Source of the DNA: Chelydra serpentina
Taxonomy: Eukaryota > Chordata > Testudines > Chelydridae
Direction of reading: 5' to 3'
Assembly: GCA_037349315.1 (NCBI GenBank)
Contig: JBAIAC010000001.1
Span: 3,906,001 to 3,970,000 of the forward strand
DNA length: 64,000 nucleotides
The notes under the pieces are model-generated. The model saw only the letters and a list, made by a program, of their open reading frames with translations. It did not search any database and was not told where the DNA came from. The position numbers were made by a program, and so were the translations under genes. Shown here piece by piece: positions 10,133 through 21,099 of this stretch (positions are counted from its first letter, which is position 1; the number at the start of each line of letters is the position of its first letter).

Positions 10133-10325
10133 GGGGGGCGGGATAGCTCAGTGGTTTGAGCATTGGCCTGCTAAACCCAGGGTTGTGAGTTCAATCCTTG
10201 AGGGGGCCATTTAGGGATCTGGGGCAAGAATCTTTCAGGGGACAGTACTTGGTCCTGCTAGTGAAGGCAGGGAACTGGACTTGATGACCTATCAAGGTTG
10301 TTCCAGTTCTAGGAAATTGGCATAT
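10133..10325 (+). mobile_element. Cry-type tRNA-derived SINE, copy 2
   Basis: It begins GGGGGGCGGGATAGCTCAGTGG (A box TAGCTCAGTGG at 10143-10153), followed by the B-box-like GAGTTCAATCC at 10187-10197. It continues through the GGGGCCATTTAGGGATCTGG core into a CR1-like tail region (GACTTGATGACCTATCAAGG). The tail is diverged and ends in AT-rich sequence. Internal Pol III boxes are still readable, but divergence argues against current activity. Confidence 0.85.
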
Positions 10326-10840
10326 CTCCATTTTTTTTATTATTTTTTTTAGGTAAGTCGTGTAACATAGTTTATTGGAACACTGACCCACCTTCCTAGT
10401 GGGAGGGAGTGGGCTGTATGGTTTGGATCAACTCCATCACAGTAGAAGGAGAACCAGTTTTCTAGGGTACAGCTGGATAGACTAGTCAGCAGGGTGTTAA
10501 ACAACAAAAAGGGGATGGTGAAAAGGGGGAACAAATGAACACTCATAACTAAATCAAGAAACTGGGAACAAAAATTAATCAAGTAAATCAAGGGCCATGA
10601 AGAGAAAAATATTCTAATTGCCTATATTCCAATACTAAGAAGTGTAGGTAATTAACAAGAGGAACTGGAACTGCTCAGTTATGAGTATAAATTCAATCTA
10701 TTTGATATTACTGAAAATTGATGGGAAGATCCACATGATTGGAATGTTAAAATCAATGTTATAATCGTTTTAGGAAGGATTGAGATGGCAAACGGGGAGA
10801 GGGATAGGGCACTATGTAAAAATGGCTTTATATGTTTCTG

Positions 10841-11096
10841 AGGATATGTCTGAACTGTAATAAAACATCTGTATCTGGCCCGTGTCATCTGACTCAGACT
10901 CAGGGGGCTCAGGCTGCGAGGCTATAAAATTGCAGTCTATATATCCGGGCATGGGCTTGAGGCCAGCTGTGGTCCAAGAGCCCAGGCCTGAATATCTGCA
11001 CTGCAATTTTATAGCCCCACAGCCCAAGCCTCACGAGCCTCGGTCAGTTGACATGGGCCAGCTGCAGTGTTTTATTGCAGTGCAGACATGTCCTTA
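10841..11096. mobile_element. 256-bp MITE with long inverted repeats
   Basis: The left arm AGGATATGTCTGAACTG, then GGCCCGTGTCATCTGACTC and GAGGCTATAAAATTGCAG, pairs with the right arm CTGCAATTTTATAGCCCC, GGTCAGTTGACATGGGCC and CAGTGCAGACATGTCCT. The arms are about 95 bp with a short unpaired centre. It is the best-preserved member of the family also seen at 776-945. The two opposite-strand open frames through it arise from the palindrome, not from genes. Confidence 0.75.
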
Positions 11097-11267
11097 GACA
11101 CTGACAACTCAGATGCAAATGGTCTTGAATGTTTATGGATCCATGTCCTAAGAGATAGCTGGGTACTATTGGTGTCTGCTGAAGACCACCACATTGCACT
11201 AGAGAAAAAGGGTAACTGACTCCTTAAGCATCTTTCTATTATGGGTCGGGGGACTATGTTGTTATAG

Positions 11268-11312
11268 AACAGGAATCGGCAACCTTTGGCATGCGGCCAT
11301 CAGGGAAATAAT
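11268..11312. repeat. Fragment of a hAT MITE terminus
   Basis: CAGGAATCGGCAACCTTTGG followed by CATGCGGCCATCAGGG matches in style the left end of hAT non-autonomous elements common in amniotes (CAGGGGTCGGCAACC type). Only the left end is seen before AT-rich sequence begins. Confidence 0.4.
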
Positions 11313-11339
11313 TTAATATAATAATATTAATATACATAA

Positions 11340-12205
11340 TGCCAACTAACATGGGTTTGCAGACAATAACTTGTCAAATTAATTTGATATCCTTTTTTAT
11401 TTGGTTTCAAGTTTGGTTGCTAAAGGTAATAATATTGATGTAATATACTTAGACTTCTATAATGCATTTGATTTAGTACCACATGACATTTTGATTAAGA
11501 AATAGGGATGATACAAAATCAACATGATACACAGTAAATAGATTAAAATCTGGCTACCGACAAGTCTCAAAATATAATTCTAAATGAGGAATACACATCA
11601 AAAGGGTGGATTTCTAGTGGGGTCTCCAAGGACTAATTCCTGGCCCTACTCTATTATATATATAAAATCAAAGACCTAGAAGAAAACAAAATAATTAATG
11701 ATAAAGTTTGTAGATGACACAAAAATGGGGATTGGTAAATAATTAACAGGGCAGGACATTGATTCAGAGAGATCTAGTTAATAGTTCTCTGTTCTAATAT
11801 GACCAAATATGAAGTCATACATCTAGGATAAAAGAATGCAGGTTAAAGGATGGGGGACTCTATCCTGGGGAAAAAGTGACACTGAAAATGATGGATAACA
11901 CAGTGTGATGTTGTGAACAAAAGGGCTAATGCAATCCTTGGTTGAATGAACAGGGGAATATCAAGTAGGAATACAGAGGTCATATTATCTTGGTATTTGG
12001 CACTGGTGTGACTGCTACTGAAATACTGTCTCCAGTTCTGGTGTCCACAATTCAAGAAGGAATTTAATAAACTGGAGAGGGTTCAGAGAAGAGCCACAAG
12101 AATGATTAAAGGATTGGAAAATATGCCCTATAGTGAAAGACTCAAGGATCTCAATTTATATAGCTTAAAAAATAGATGCTTAAGGGTGACTGGATCTAGT
12201 CTATA
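11340..12205 (+). mobile_element. Old CR1-type LINE D, first part
   Basis: Degenerate reverse transcriptase coding in the plus strand: a match to the VIYLDFYNAFDLVPHDIL block at about 11435-11490, then a FVDDTK box at about 11709-11730. The C-terminal region follows (GTGTCCACAATTCAAGAAGG, then GAGAGGGTTCAGAGAAGAG). It has many stops and indels and is far older than CR1 copies B and C. It breaks off near 12205 and resumes near 13147. Confidence 0.75.
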
Positions 12206-13146
12206 AGTACTAGAGTTGGTTGTGAATTCTTTTGACAAAATACTTTTTTCCACCAGTGCAGTGTGGCACATTCATTCTTGGAGTGCCCACTGGTATCCTT
12301 GGTTCCAGTGCCTCCTATAGGCTATTCACCTCTCATCAGGTGTTTCGTTTCTTGGCCCCCTTGCCAAGTCAGATGAAGCTCAACTCTTTCTGGGATAACC
12401 GAAAGGTCCAAATGGAAATCAAAACAAATCAGAGTAATTCTTCTGGCCCTTTGCGTTACTGAAATTTTCCGCTTCCCCTTATGAACCCTATTTTAGGGCT
12501 CTGCTCTCTGTGGGCCTCTTCCACATGTTGTAGGCCCTAACTCAACCTCCCCTCTCCATCCCCATCCCACCCCACCCCACCCCTATTCTGCTCCCTGTGG
12601 GTTTCTTTCTGTAGGAGAGTCCAGCCTCCTCTGCTGTGTATCCCTGCATCCTACCCCTTTCCAGGGCCCACCACAAGGATCAATTCTGTCCCTGCAGCCT
12701 TCCCCAGTCTGCCTCCAGACCCTGCCAGAGAGAGAGACAGACGGTACTCCCTATCTTCTCAGTCTGCTCCCTTCAAATGAGCTCTCTTTCAGCTCTCTTT
12801 CAGTTCTCTTCTGCAGTTCGGGTCAGTCACTAACTCCATTACAACCAGCTGTGATCACTAATTTCCCTGACGTGAATAGATAAGGGGCAAAGCTGAGTCT
12901 AGCTTGCCATAAAGGCCAGCCAGCCTGTGACAATTGGAGAACGCCATTTTGTGGAAACTGAAATAATTCATGGGAAAGGGTTGGTTCTGACAAATACCCA
13001 ATTTTGAAAAAAGAAAAGAAAAAAGTTTTAATATTGTTGATATGTCCTAGAACTTTGACTTTTCACCCCAGTTTGGGGAAGGAACACTTTTAAAATCTCA
13101 TATCCTCATGGGATGGGAAAACTGTTTACTGCCCAGCTTTAATAAG
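12206..13146. mobile_element. Insertion splitting the old CR1-type LINE D
   Basis: About 940 bp separates two parts of one LINE. The left junction CTATAAGTACT and the right junction AATAAGTATCT share ATAAGTA, as expected of a short target duplication, and the LINE consensus continues across. The inner edges are T-rich (CTTTTGACAAAATACTTTTTT on the left, GGGATGGGAAAACTG on the right), resembling the AT-rich hAT-like MITEs here. The central 12250-12930 contains C-rich DNA with a CCCAC/CCATCCC tract at 12555-12590. Which transposon family it belongs to is unknown. Confidence 0.5.
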
Positions 13147-13492
13147 TATCTACATGAGGAACTGAAATTGGGTCTAGAATAGAGGGCTCTTTCATCGAGC
13201 AGACAAAGATATATCAAGATCCAACAGCTGGAAGTTTAAGCTATAGAAATTCAGACTTAAAATTAGGTGCCAATCTTTAACAGTGAGTGTAATGAATCAC
13301 TGGAACAACTAAGGTTGTGGTAGATTCTCCAATACTGGAAGTCTTTAAGTCAGATTTAAGTCAGATTCCCCCCCTAAAAGATATGCTCTAGTTCAAACAG
13401 GAATTAATTCAGGTTAGTGATATGACCTGTGATACGCAAAAGGTCAGACTAGCTGATCGCAATGGTCTCTTCTGGTTCTATAATCTATTAAA
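13147..13492 (+). mobile_element. Old CR1-type LINE D, 3' end
   Basis: The LINE resumes with ATAAGTATCTACATGAGG and continues through TCAAGATCCAACAGCTGG and GAATCACTGGAACAACT. The tail is GGTCTCTTCTGGTTCTATAA followed by TCTATTA, the usual ending of older CR1 subfamilies (compare 51560-51578 and 56010-56035). Confidence 0.75.
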
Positions 13493-14421
13493 TGACTGGC
13501 ATTAAATGAGTGTAAAATCAGTGTGCGATCAGAATCATGCCCAATATAATTATGCACATATATACATGTTGAGAAAAAATGCTAACAATCATACAATGAA
13601 TTATTTTTTAAAAAATCACGTTGCTTCTCAGAAATAATAGTATTTACAAGTTCTGGGTAAACCATAAAAGTGGCAGTAACAATGATTCTATCTGAAGCTT
13701 ATCTGAGGTTTTTTGTGTGTGTGGCTTCTTTCTTCTACACATGCCCTCCATTCCTAATCCATTGTTCTTCTTCCCTGGCCCCTCTTCTCAACCTCCTTAT
13801 TTCCCCAATTTGGTCTCCTTCTTTTTTCTCTGGACCAGGCGATAATCTCTTTGAAATTCTCCCCCATCTCTCTGTTTCTGAACCATGTAACAAATGTGTA
13901 GAGGGAATTTACTTTGTATTTAGCTCAGTGGCTAAGCAAGAGAAACAGGAGGAAAGTGGATCTTATTTTCATAAACAGGCTTGTCCATGAAATGTGGGGG
14001 ACTTGAACTGAATAGGTATGCATAGCTCCAGGAACAACGTAAGATATACAACCTGTGTGGGTACATGTTCTGGCGGAAATTAAAATAACCCATGTGGGAT
14101 TACATTACATTCATTTGATATCTTTACTTGCGGGGGGTTTTTTTAAACAGCCATGGAAACTTCAGTCCCATTAAAAACATGATTATATTTTCCCTTGGAT
14201 TATCCAACAGAAAGAACAAAAAATGTTTGAATGATTTAAGAAAAGAAAAACAAAAGAGCAAAGATATCATGTCAATGCAGTTTGGAGCATAGGAGTGCTC
14301 CTGGATTCTTTGCTTATCCTAAATTCTCACATAGCAGCATCTGCAAGAAACCCTCTACCAGCTATGTACCATCCTGGAACTGTGTACCAGTCATTTATTC
14401 TTTTGTTACTATGACAGATAC
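13493..14421. other. Intron sequence, nothing recognised
   Basis: AT-rich with a pyrimidine-rich stretch at 13720-13870. An open frame of 106 codons at 13670-13990 lies in that stretch. It is hydrophobic only because of T/C-rich composition and shows no domain, so I do not call it a gene. Confidence 0.45.
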
Positions 14422-14426
14422 AGTAA

Positions 14427-15258
14427 TGTCCTGGACAATCCTTATTGAATTAAGTTAAACTTAATTGAATTAAGTTTAAATATTTTTAGTATTAAAAATG
14501 TAAATGTTTACATATTATTGCTGGATTGTATGTAACTTCTCTCGGCGAAGACATGACTAATGTAAACTCTGGGAAGTGTTGAAAGCTTCTAAGAAGTATC
14601 TTAAACAATGTGCAGGACAAGAATGAACTTTTAAAGTTAAGTAGGTTTCCCAGGAAATCTCCATGGGGAAGTGTTTGCTAATGTATCCCCTCTGGTTATC
14701 CAGGCACTCAGCCTTTTGAAGCTTTGCCCTGAGGAGGGGACCTTTGTCTGCTGACCACTTGTTTCATGAGGACAAGATCAGAGGCCCAAACTGTATAAAG
14801 GAGCAACTCTCAGATTCATGAGTGTGCTAGTTCTCAGCCAAAATGATTAGGGACTTATAACCACAGAAAAACGCCTTTGTTGAGTTTGAATGACTGACTC
14901 CTCCCAATGCCCTTGGTAAGGTTATTAGCATGTGTGTAAGTTCTTTTATTGTTTTAATAAGTTATCTCTGAATTGCTTTCACCTTAGGAATATATGTGCT
15001 TGCATAGGTAAAGCTGTATTGCACCTTATAACTGTGGGAAATAATGCTGTTTTAGAACCTCGGAGGAGAAAAGCAAAGCAGGCCTGTGTAGGCAATCTGA
15101 CTTGCTGGGGATTCATAGAGTAGACAGGGAACTGTTCACTCTGAAAATGCCCTGGTCAGGATGGAGTAAGACTTGTGCATGTATCGAAGAGAGTTGACGG
15201 CTGGGGATCCAGAAACTTAAGAATGAGTTCCCTTGGTGAACCACAGAGGGGGAATACA
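14427..15258 (+). mobile_element. Solo-LTR-like block
   Basis: It starts TGTCCTGGACAATCC and ends GGGGGAATACA, giving TG...CA ends. It is flanked by AGTAA (14422-14426) and AGTGA (15259-15263), a possible 5-bp target duplication with one mismatch. Inside are a TATAAAG box at 14794-14800 and, downstream, a T-rich region around TTTATTGTTTTAATAAG that could hold the poly(A) site. The size of 832 bp suits an endogenous retrovirus or other LTR element. No internal retroviral genes are attached. The call rests on structure only. Confidence 0.5.
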
Positions 15259-15269
15259 AGTGAAATTAC

Positions 15270-17550
15270 CCTGAACTGTGATGATTGATGATTGGCAATA
15301 CCTTGATTCAAGGATGATCTCTACCATGGATTTACATATGGATCCTAAGATGACTCAGGAGTCCGCTACTGGAACCACAAACAACTGCAGTAGTTGCAGA
15401 CGTTATGTGGCAGGCCAGCGGCCTGCTGGGAGAAAGTTATTTATTTTTCCTTCCTCCTCTCTCTCTTTTCAGCTTAGAGGGCAAGGTGATTCTCCTTGAA
15501 GCGGGCCACTGACTGATGGAGGATATGGCACCATTGGGGTCGGTTGGTGGCTTGCTCTTTTCAGCTTGTGAGGTCCATCTTAAGATACGCTTGCAGTGTG
15601 TCTTTGTACGGTTTACTCTGATCACCACGGGATCTCTGACCATGATTGAGCTCTTGTTTTGGGAGGCAAGAGTCTGGCACTTGCACACAATGTCCAACCC
15701 AGCGAAGTTGGTGCATGAGGATCATTGCTTCAATGCTGGTGACATTGGCTTCAGTGAGGATGCTGGCACTAGTGTGCAATCTTGTGGAGGCATCATTGGT
15801 GATACCTCTCCAAACTCTTGAGGTGCTGTTGATAGGTCACCCAGGTTTTGCATCCATAAAGGAGTGTTGGAACAACAACTGTCTTATAGACCTGGATCTT
15901 GGTGTCCTGCTGTAGGTCATGGTCTGTGAAAATACAACGGAGCAATTTCTCAAAGGAAGCACTTGTGCACTGGGTCCTGTGCTGGATCTCACTGTCAATT
16001 TTTGCATTTTGAGAAAGTTGGCTACCAAGGTAGCAAAAGTGCTCAACTGTCTCCAAAATCTGATGGTGATTTGTGGTGGGTCATGTGCAAGGCCTGAAGC
16101 AGGTTTATAGCACATTTTAGTCTTCTCAATATTGAATGAGAGTCTTAGGCTTCAGTAAGCTTGTGCAAGAAAATCCAGAATGGATTGAAGGTCATTCTCA
16201 GTGTGCATGAGGATGACACAATCATCAGCATACTGAAGATCAGTAATGGATGCCCTGAAGACTTTAGACTTCGAGTGGAGATGTCAAAGATTAAAGAGCT
16301 GCCCATCCATTCTATATTGAATGTCAACTCTATTGGGGAGATGATCTTTAATGAGGATAAAAATGACTGCTAAATAGATGGAAAACAGGGTTGAGGCAAC
16401 AACACATCCTTGCTTAACCCTAGTTTTGTTGATGAAAGGTTCCATCTCAAAGCCATTACAGAGAACTGTGGAAGTCATCTGATCATGGAGAGGCCTTAGG
16501 ACCTTAATACATTTTGGAGGGTAGCCAAATCTGGCCAACACCTTCTACCAGGCTTCGCGACTGACAGAGTCAAAGGCCTTTGTCAAACCGATGAAAGCCA
16601 TGTACAGGTCCTGATTTTGCTCCTGAGATTTTTCCTCGATTTGGCGGGCAATGAAGTACATGTTGGTTGTCCTGCGGGATGGTCTAAAACTACACTGAGA
16701 TTCCGGCAACATTTCCTCAGCCAGGGGAAGTAATCAGTTTAAGAGGATATGGGCAAGAACTTTCCCTGCTGTAGATAGCAAGGCAATGCCTTGATAGTTT
16801 CCACAGTCTGGCTTATCTCCTTTCTTAAAGATTGTAGCAATGTTAGCATTTCTCAAGTCTTCTGGAATCTTCTAATTAGACCAGATATGAAGAAACAGTT
16901 CATGGAGCTTCCCTACCAGTTCTTCACGTCCAAACTTGTAGACTTCAGCTGGTATGCCATCTGGCCCTGCTGCCTTGTTGTTTGTAGTTTGCATGTTATG
17001 TTGCAATGGCTCATGTTACTTCTTCAAGAGTGAGGGGGTCAGCAAGAGATTCTCTTTCATGTCGTTGAGGTATAGACTCGATAGTGGCATCAGAGACAGT
17101 TGACTCACGGTTCAGAAGTAGCTCAAAATGCTCCTTCCATCTAGCTTTGATGGCTTCACTGTCCTTAAAATACATTGACCTTTCTTGGGTTCGGAGTGGT
17201 GTGGGTCCATGGAAGCATGGGCCGTAAATGGCCCTTATTGCCTGAAAGAAACTCCTCATGTCATGTTTATCAGCATAAAGTTCAATATCCTTGGCTTTTT
17301 CTCGCCACCACTTATTTTTGATGTCACAGATTTTTCTTTGGGTTTCAGCCTTGAGTTGCTTGTATGACTCTTTCTTCTGCTGATGTGATATGTCGTTTTG
17401 CCATATGCAATAGGCTTTTCTTTTCTGGACAAGTAGGCCCTGAATCTCAGCATCGTTCTCATCAAACCAACCTTGGTGATGGTGGGTGACATAGCCAATG
17501 GACTCAGTACATGTCGAGAGAATGGCAGTCTTTAATCCCTTCCAGAGATT
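15270..17550 (-). pseudogene. APE-type non-LTR retrotransposon, broken (minus strand)
   Basis: Read right to left, broken frames give an endonuclease-RT linker (RTQERSMYFKDSEAIKARWK at 17259 downward). RT domain blocks follow: RFGYPPKCIKVLRPLHD, KQGCVVASTLFSIYLA and RMDGQLFNL (16541-16284). The catalytic YADD box is at 16221-16232, in LQYADDCVILMHTENDLQ. C-terminal blocks VEHFCYLGSQLSQNAKID and LLYGCKTW (16056-15793) and QLRWVGHCVQVPDS (about 15700) follow. This layout differs from CR1 and matches the element at 49080-50603, an RTE/Jockey-like lineage I cannot place exactly. The 5' end is truncated near 17550, and frameshifts and stops are many. It is a long-dead copy. Confidence 0.8.
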
Positions 17551-17554
17551 TTCT

Positions 17555-17950
17555 AACTGTGACAGTTACCACCCAGATGGACTACAGAGATGTAATATAC
17601 CTGGGCATGAAACTATCAGCCATTAGGAAACTTCACACAGTACAGAGCACAGCAGCACATATCCACAGCAATACAGGCTACTACAAGCATATCAGACGTG
17701 TCCTCCACTCACTCACACTGGCTCCCTGGAGAGTATCACGTCCAATTCAAGACCTTGGTCTTCAAGGTGCTTAATGATGATGTGGTCCTGGAATACCTAC
17801 AAGATCACCTAAAGCTCCAGCATAAGGAATGCAGTCAACAATTTATTTCCCTAGTCACGATGGAACTGTCTACAGCAAGGATACAAATTGCCTAGCCAGG
17901 AGACTGAGCTTTCTTAGAAACAGCTCCAGATTGTGAAATGAACCAACTCA
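17555..17950 (+). pseudogene. L2-like LINE relic, RT C-terminal part
   Basis: Plus-strand broken frames read MDYRDVIYLGMKLSAIRKLH, TVQSTAAHI, and then SHWLPGEYHVQFKTLVFKVL. This follows the L2-type pattern of DYCN..Y.GLP, LQ.VQN.AA, HWLPV.YR..FK.L...K.L. The frames are split by a shift near 17745. It is an old fragment with no recognisable 3' tail. Confidence 0.6.
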
Positions 17951-17999
17951 AATCTAAGACCTCACCACTTGCTATTTCAGGGCAGCATGCACTCCTGTG

Positions 18000-18440
18000 A
18001 CCTGCCTTCACTAACAAAAAAACAGATAGCACAGCAGTCATATAATATATATAAATCTATTAACAGTTTTCTCCCAGCAGAGAAGAAAAGAGAAATAAGA
18101 CAAGTACCACACAATAGATATTAGACACATTATTGGAAAGCATTTAAATATTATTATGGGTATAGTATTAGAACCAGAATAGAATAGAATCCTCAAAACA
18201 TCTTCCTAATAAGGGCTAGGAGGGAGTCCATCAAGTCTACTGCCACACTGATAACACCGCTCTATAGCCAAAAATGCTTCTGAAATAAATGTACTCAAGC
18301 TTTACTAATTCTGGGTCACTGAGAACAAAAATGATGCTTAAAATTGTTGATTGGCTCTAGTTTTCAAGACATGCTATTGGGTCAGTATATACAACCCTTG
18401 ACTTGGGAATGGCGGAGGATAAGTGAGTTATAAAGGGAAG
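18000..18440. other. Intron sequence, nothing recognised
   Basis: AT-rich sequence between the L2-like relic and the transposase-like gene. GAACCAGAATAGAATAGAATCC near 18170-18192 is a short tandem run. TCATAATGAAGC-type repeats begin just right of this stretch. Confidence 0.4.
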
Positions 18441-18765
18441 GGATCTCAATTTAAACCAGAAATGACTAAAATACATCTTTGACTGGATCTATGAATAAAT
18501 CTATGACTGGGTTTGGACAGTACTTGCTTTTTAGGCAAAACAATGAATGATGCAATCTGAAGCTGGTATTGCGTCATACATGATATGAATTGCATCATGT
18601 TATTCCTAGAACTCATGGATGATGCAATCATAATGAAGCTTACATCACTCTGCTGAACAAATTGCCCTATATCAGCTCTAGAAATCATACAGTGTCGTGC
18701 TCTCTTATTTGTCAGTGTTTGATTTTGCAAAGGGACACATTTCTGTTTAGCCAAAGTGAGCAGAG
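18441..18765 (+). other. 5' flank of the transposase-like gene
   Basis: The stretch has a cluster of related ATGATGCAATC / TTGCATCATG words in both orientations at 18542-18630 (GAATGATGCAATCTGAAG, GAATTGCATCATGTTATT, GGATGATGCAATCATAATG). They could be binding sites in the element's subterminal region. An open frame on the opposite strand (18446-18754) is a shadow of this repetition. No terminal inverted repeat was identified. Confidence 0.4.
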
Positions 18766-20456
18766 ATGCCTCGTACTTGTGTGAACAGTGCAGATAACTT
18801 CTGCTGTTTGTGGTGAAGTGACTTTTGCATCACAAAAGCACACTATAACCACTATGGTTAAGAAAGCCTATCACCTTTCTTTTGGCTGCAAAATTGGAGA
18901 TCAGGACAAGAGGTGGGCCCCACACATATGCTGCAACACCGGTGCAACAAATCTTCGCCAGTGGTTGAACAGGAAAAGGAAATCTATGCCTTTTGCAGTG
19001 CCAATGCTTTGGAGAGAGCCAACAGATCATACCAGCAATTGTTACTTCTGCATGGTGCCTCCAGTTGGGAAAGGTGTGTCAAAGAAGAAAAAGTGGACTG
19101 TGCATTATCCAAACATTCCATCAGCTATACGCCCAGTACCCCACGGAGAAGGACTGACGGTTCCTGATGCACCAGAATCATTCTCACTTGAGTCAGACGA
19201 GGAAGAGGAAGAGGATGAAACTTCTGGTCCTGAACCATCAATGTCACAGGACCCACATTTTCTCCCATCCTCCTCCTCTGAACCACACCTCATAACACAA
19301 GGTGAACTGAATGACCTTGTCACGGATTTGGAACTACCCAAGAGTAAGGCAGAGCTTTTGGGCTCCAGACTACAGCAGGGGAATCTCCTGGCAGATGATG
19401 TTAGGGTTTCCATGTTCCGGAACGTCAAAAGGATCTTGTCCCATTCTTCTTCATGGAAGGTGATCTTGTAGCCTGCAACAACATCGATGCTGTGATGGCA
19501 GCCCTCAACATCGTTCACGATCCAGATGAGTGGAGACTGTTCATTGATTCATCGAAGACGAGTCTTAAGCTGTTTTACTGCATAATGGCAATGTTTTGCC
19601 ATCAATTCCAGTTGGTCATGCAGTCCATATGAAGGAAACCTATGACAACATGAAACAACTTTTGAGGTGCATAAACTATGACCAACATCAGTGGCAGCTT
19701 TGTGGCGATTTGAAGGTTGTTGCTCTCTTGCTTGGTCTGCAGACTGGATACACAAAGTACTGCTGTTTTCTCTGCAAATGGGATAGTCGTGCAAGAGATT
19801 CCCACTACATCAAGAAAGATTGGCCACTCCGACAGTCATTGGAGCCTGGGAGGAAAAGTGTTCAGCATCCACCACTTGTTGAATCAAGGAAGATTTTGTT
19901 ACCACCCTTACACATCAAGCTGGGTCTGATGAAGAACTTTGTCAAGGCCATTGACAAAACACAAGCAGCTTTCAAGTACCTCCGTGGAAAATTTCCAAGG
20001 TTAAGTGAAGCTAAGATAAAGGAAGGTGTCTTTGTTGGTCCTCAGATTCATGAACTTCTTTGAGATGATGCATTTGACCATGCACTGCGTGGCAAGGAAA
20101 AAAAGGCATGGAAAGACTTCCAGTTAGCGGCAATCAATTTTCTCAGAAACAACAAGGCAGACAACTACAGGTTGTTGGTGGTAAACCTCCTCAAGGCATA
20201 CAAAAGCCTTGGTTGCAACATGTCACTAAAGATACATTTTTTGCACTCTCATCTAGATTTTTTTCCACCGAACTGCGGAGCAGTGAGCGACGAGCACGGC
20301 GAGCGATTTCACCAGGACATTGCAACAATGGAGAGACGCTATCAGGGCAAATGGAGCCCATCAATGCTTGCAGACTATTGCTGGACAGTGACAAGAGATG
20401 CTCCATTTAATGAATACAAGAGACAAGCCAAGAAGCACCGAGTAGACACTGAATAG
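18766..20456 (+). pseudogene. Transposase-like gene of an unnamed family, broken
   Basis: The gene can be followed across four frame segments. It begins MPRTCVNSADNFC at 18766, with a C..C cysteine cluster, a probable zinc-binding head. Two bases are missing near 18800, and the frame then continues at 18788-19430 (VKKAYHLSFGCKIGDQDKRW, HICCNTGATNLRQWL, an acidic SDEEEEEDE tract, ELNDLVTDLELPKSKAELL). After a shift near 19425 comes FFMEGDLVACNN...WRLFIDSSKTSLK, and after another near 19575 VLPSIPVGHAVHMKETYDNM, CGDLKVVALLLG and CCFLCKWDSRA. A TGA at 20061-20063 (likely once CGA) precedes HFLHSHLDFFPPNCGAVSDE, HGERFHQDI and SMLADYCW, ending at 20456. I know this protein pattern as a repeated uncharacterised family in animal genomes. 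The FID, CGD and HGE positions would suit an RNase H-like DDE core, which is inference. Three shifts and one stop make this copy dead. Confidence 0.75.
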
Positions 20457-20459
20457 GAC

Positions 20460-20844
20460 TAAACTATGTACATAATAGTTTTTTGCCTTTTGTTTCATAA
20501 TCAATTTTATTTATATAACCCCTTTGCTGATTTTTAAAGTGTTACATAAACAGGACAGGTGAAATAGTATCATGTAAAGCAACCATAAACACATGAAAAG
20601 ACCTAGGTTTACAATTTATGATTAAAACTCTACTATCTACACAATATACATAGACATAAAATGTAAAAACTTAAATATCTTAGAAACAGTAGCCAATCAC
20701 TTGTTTTGTCATATTTGAATTCAGCACATCAAAATACATACTAAATAGTACATTTTATCTCTGAAGCAGATGACTTCTCAAAAATTGTAGACCAGTGTAA
20801 GAAGAGATTATGTTAAAGCAACACAAAGTATTTCATCTTAATAA
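20460..20844. other. 3' flank of the transposase-like gene
   Basis: AT-rich sequence probably including the 3' untranslated part of the element. AAATACATACTAAATAGTAC at about 20732-20751 is a short palindrome-like word. The right terminus of the element was not recognised. Confidence 0.35.
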
Positions 20845-21075
20845 CATAAGATTGTCAGACACCTCTTGGGTCATCGAGTCCAGTACCCTGCTATCACAGG
20901 TAACCATGCCATATAATCCCATTCATAAATGTATCAAGCTCTGTCTTAAAACTAGTTAGATTTCTTGCCCCCCTACTCTTCTTGAAAGAACTGCACTCCT
21001 CAGATCTTGCTTTCAAAAGAGTGAATGCTCTCCTTTTCCAGCCTTTGCTGGCAAGAGGAATGAATGACTGAACAG
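20845..21075 (-). mobile_element. CR1 fragment, old (minus strand)
   Basis: It begins with CTTGGGTCATCGAGTCCAGT, the reverse complement of the CR1 3' region. It continues through AAGCTCTGTCTTAAAACTAG, CCCCCTACTCTTCTTGAAAG and CTCCTTTTCCAGCCTTTGCT in the order expected of minus-strand CR1. It is diverged and has no intact frame. Confidence 0.65.
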
Positions 21076-21099
21076 AGTCACCACCAGAACTAGTAGAAA

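Noticed and set aside
10143..10200. tRNA-like sequence with A and B boxes
   Set aside because: It is the head of a Cry SINE; the sequence lacks a proper acceptor stem closure and runs straight into SINE core and CR1-like tail.
15278..16373. Several plus-strand open frames of 60-101 codons
   Set aside because: They are antisense shadows of the minus-strand LINE reverse transcriptase (YADD box at 16221-16232).
19105..19518. 137-codon minus-strand frame with serine and acidic-looking runs
   Set aside because: It is the antisense of the acidic tract of the transposase-like gene on the plus strand; the serine run arises from complementing GAA/GAG codons.
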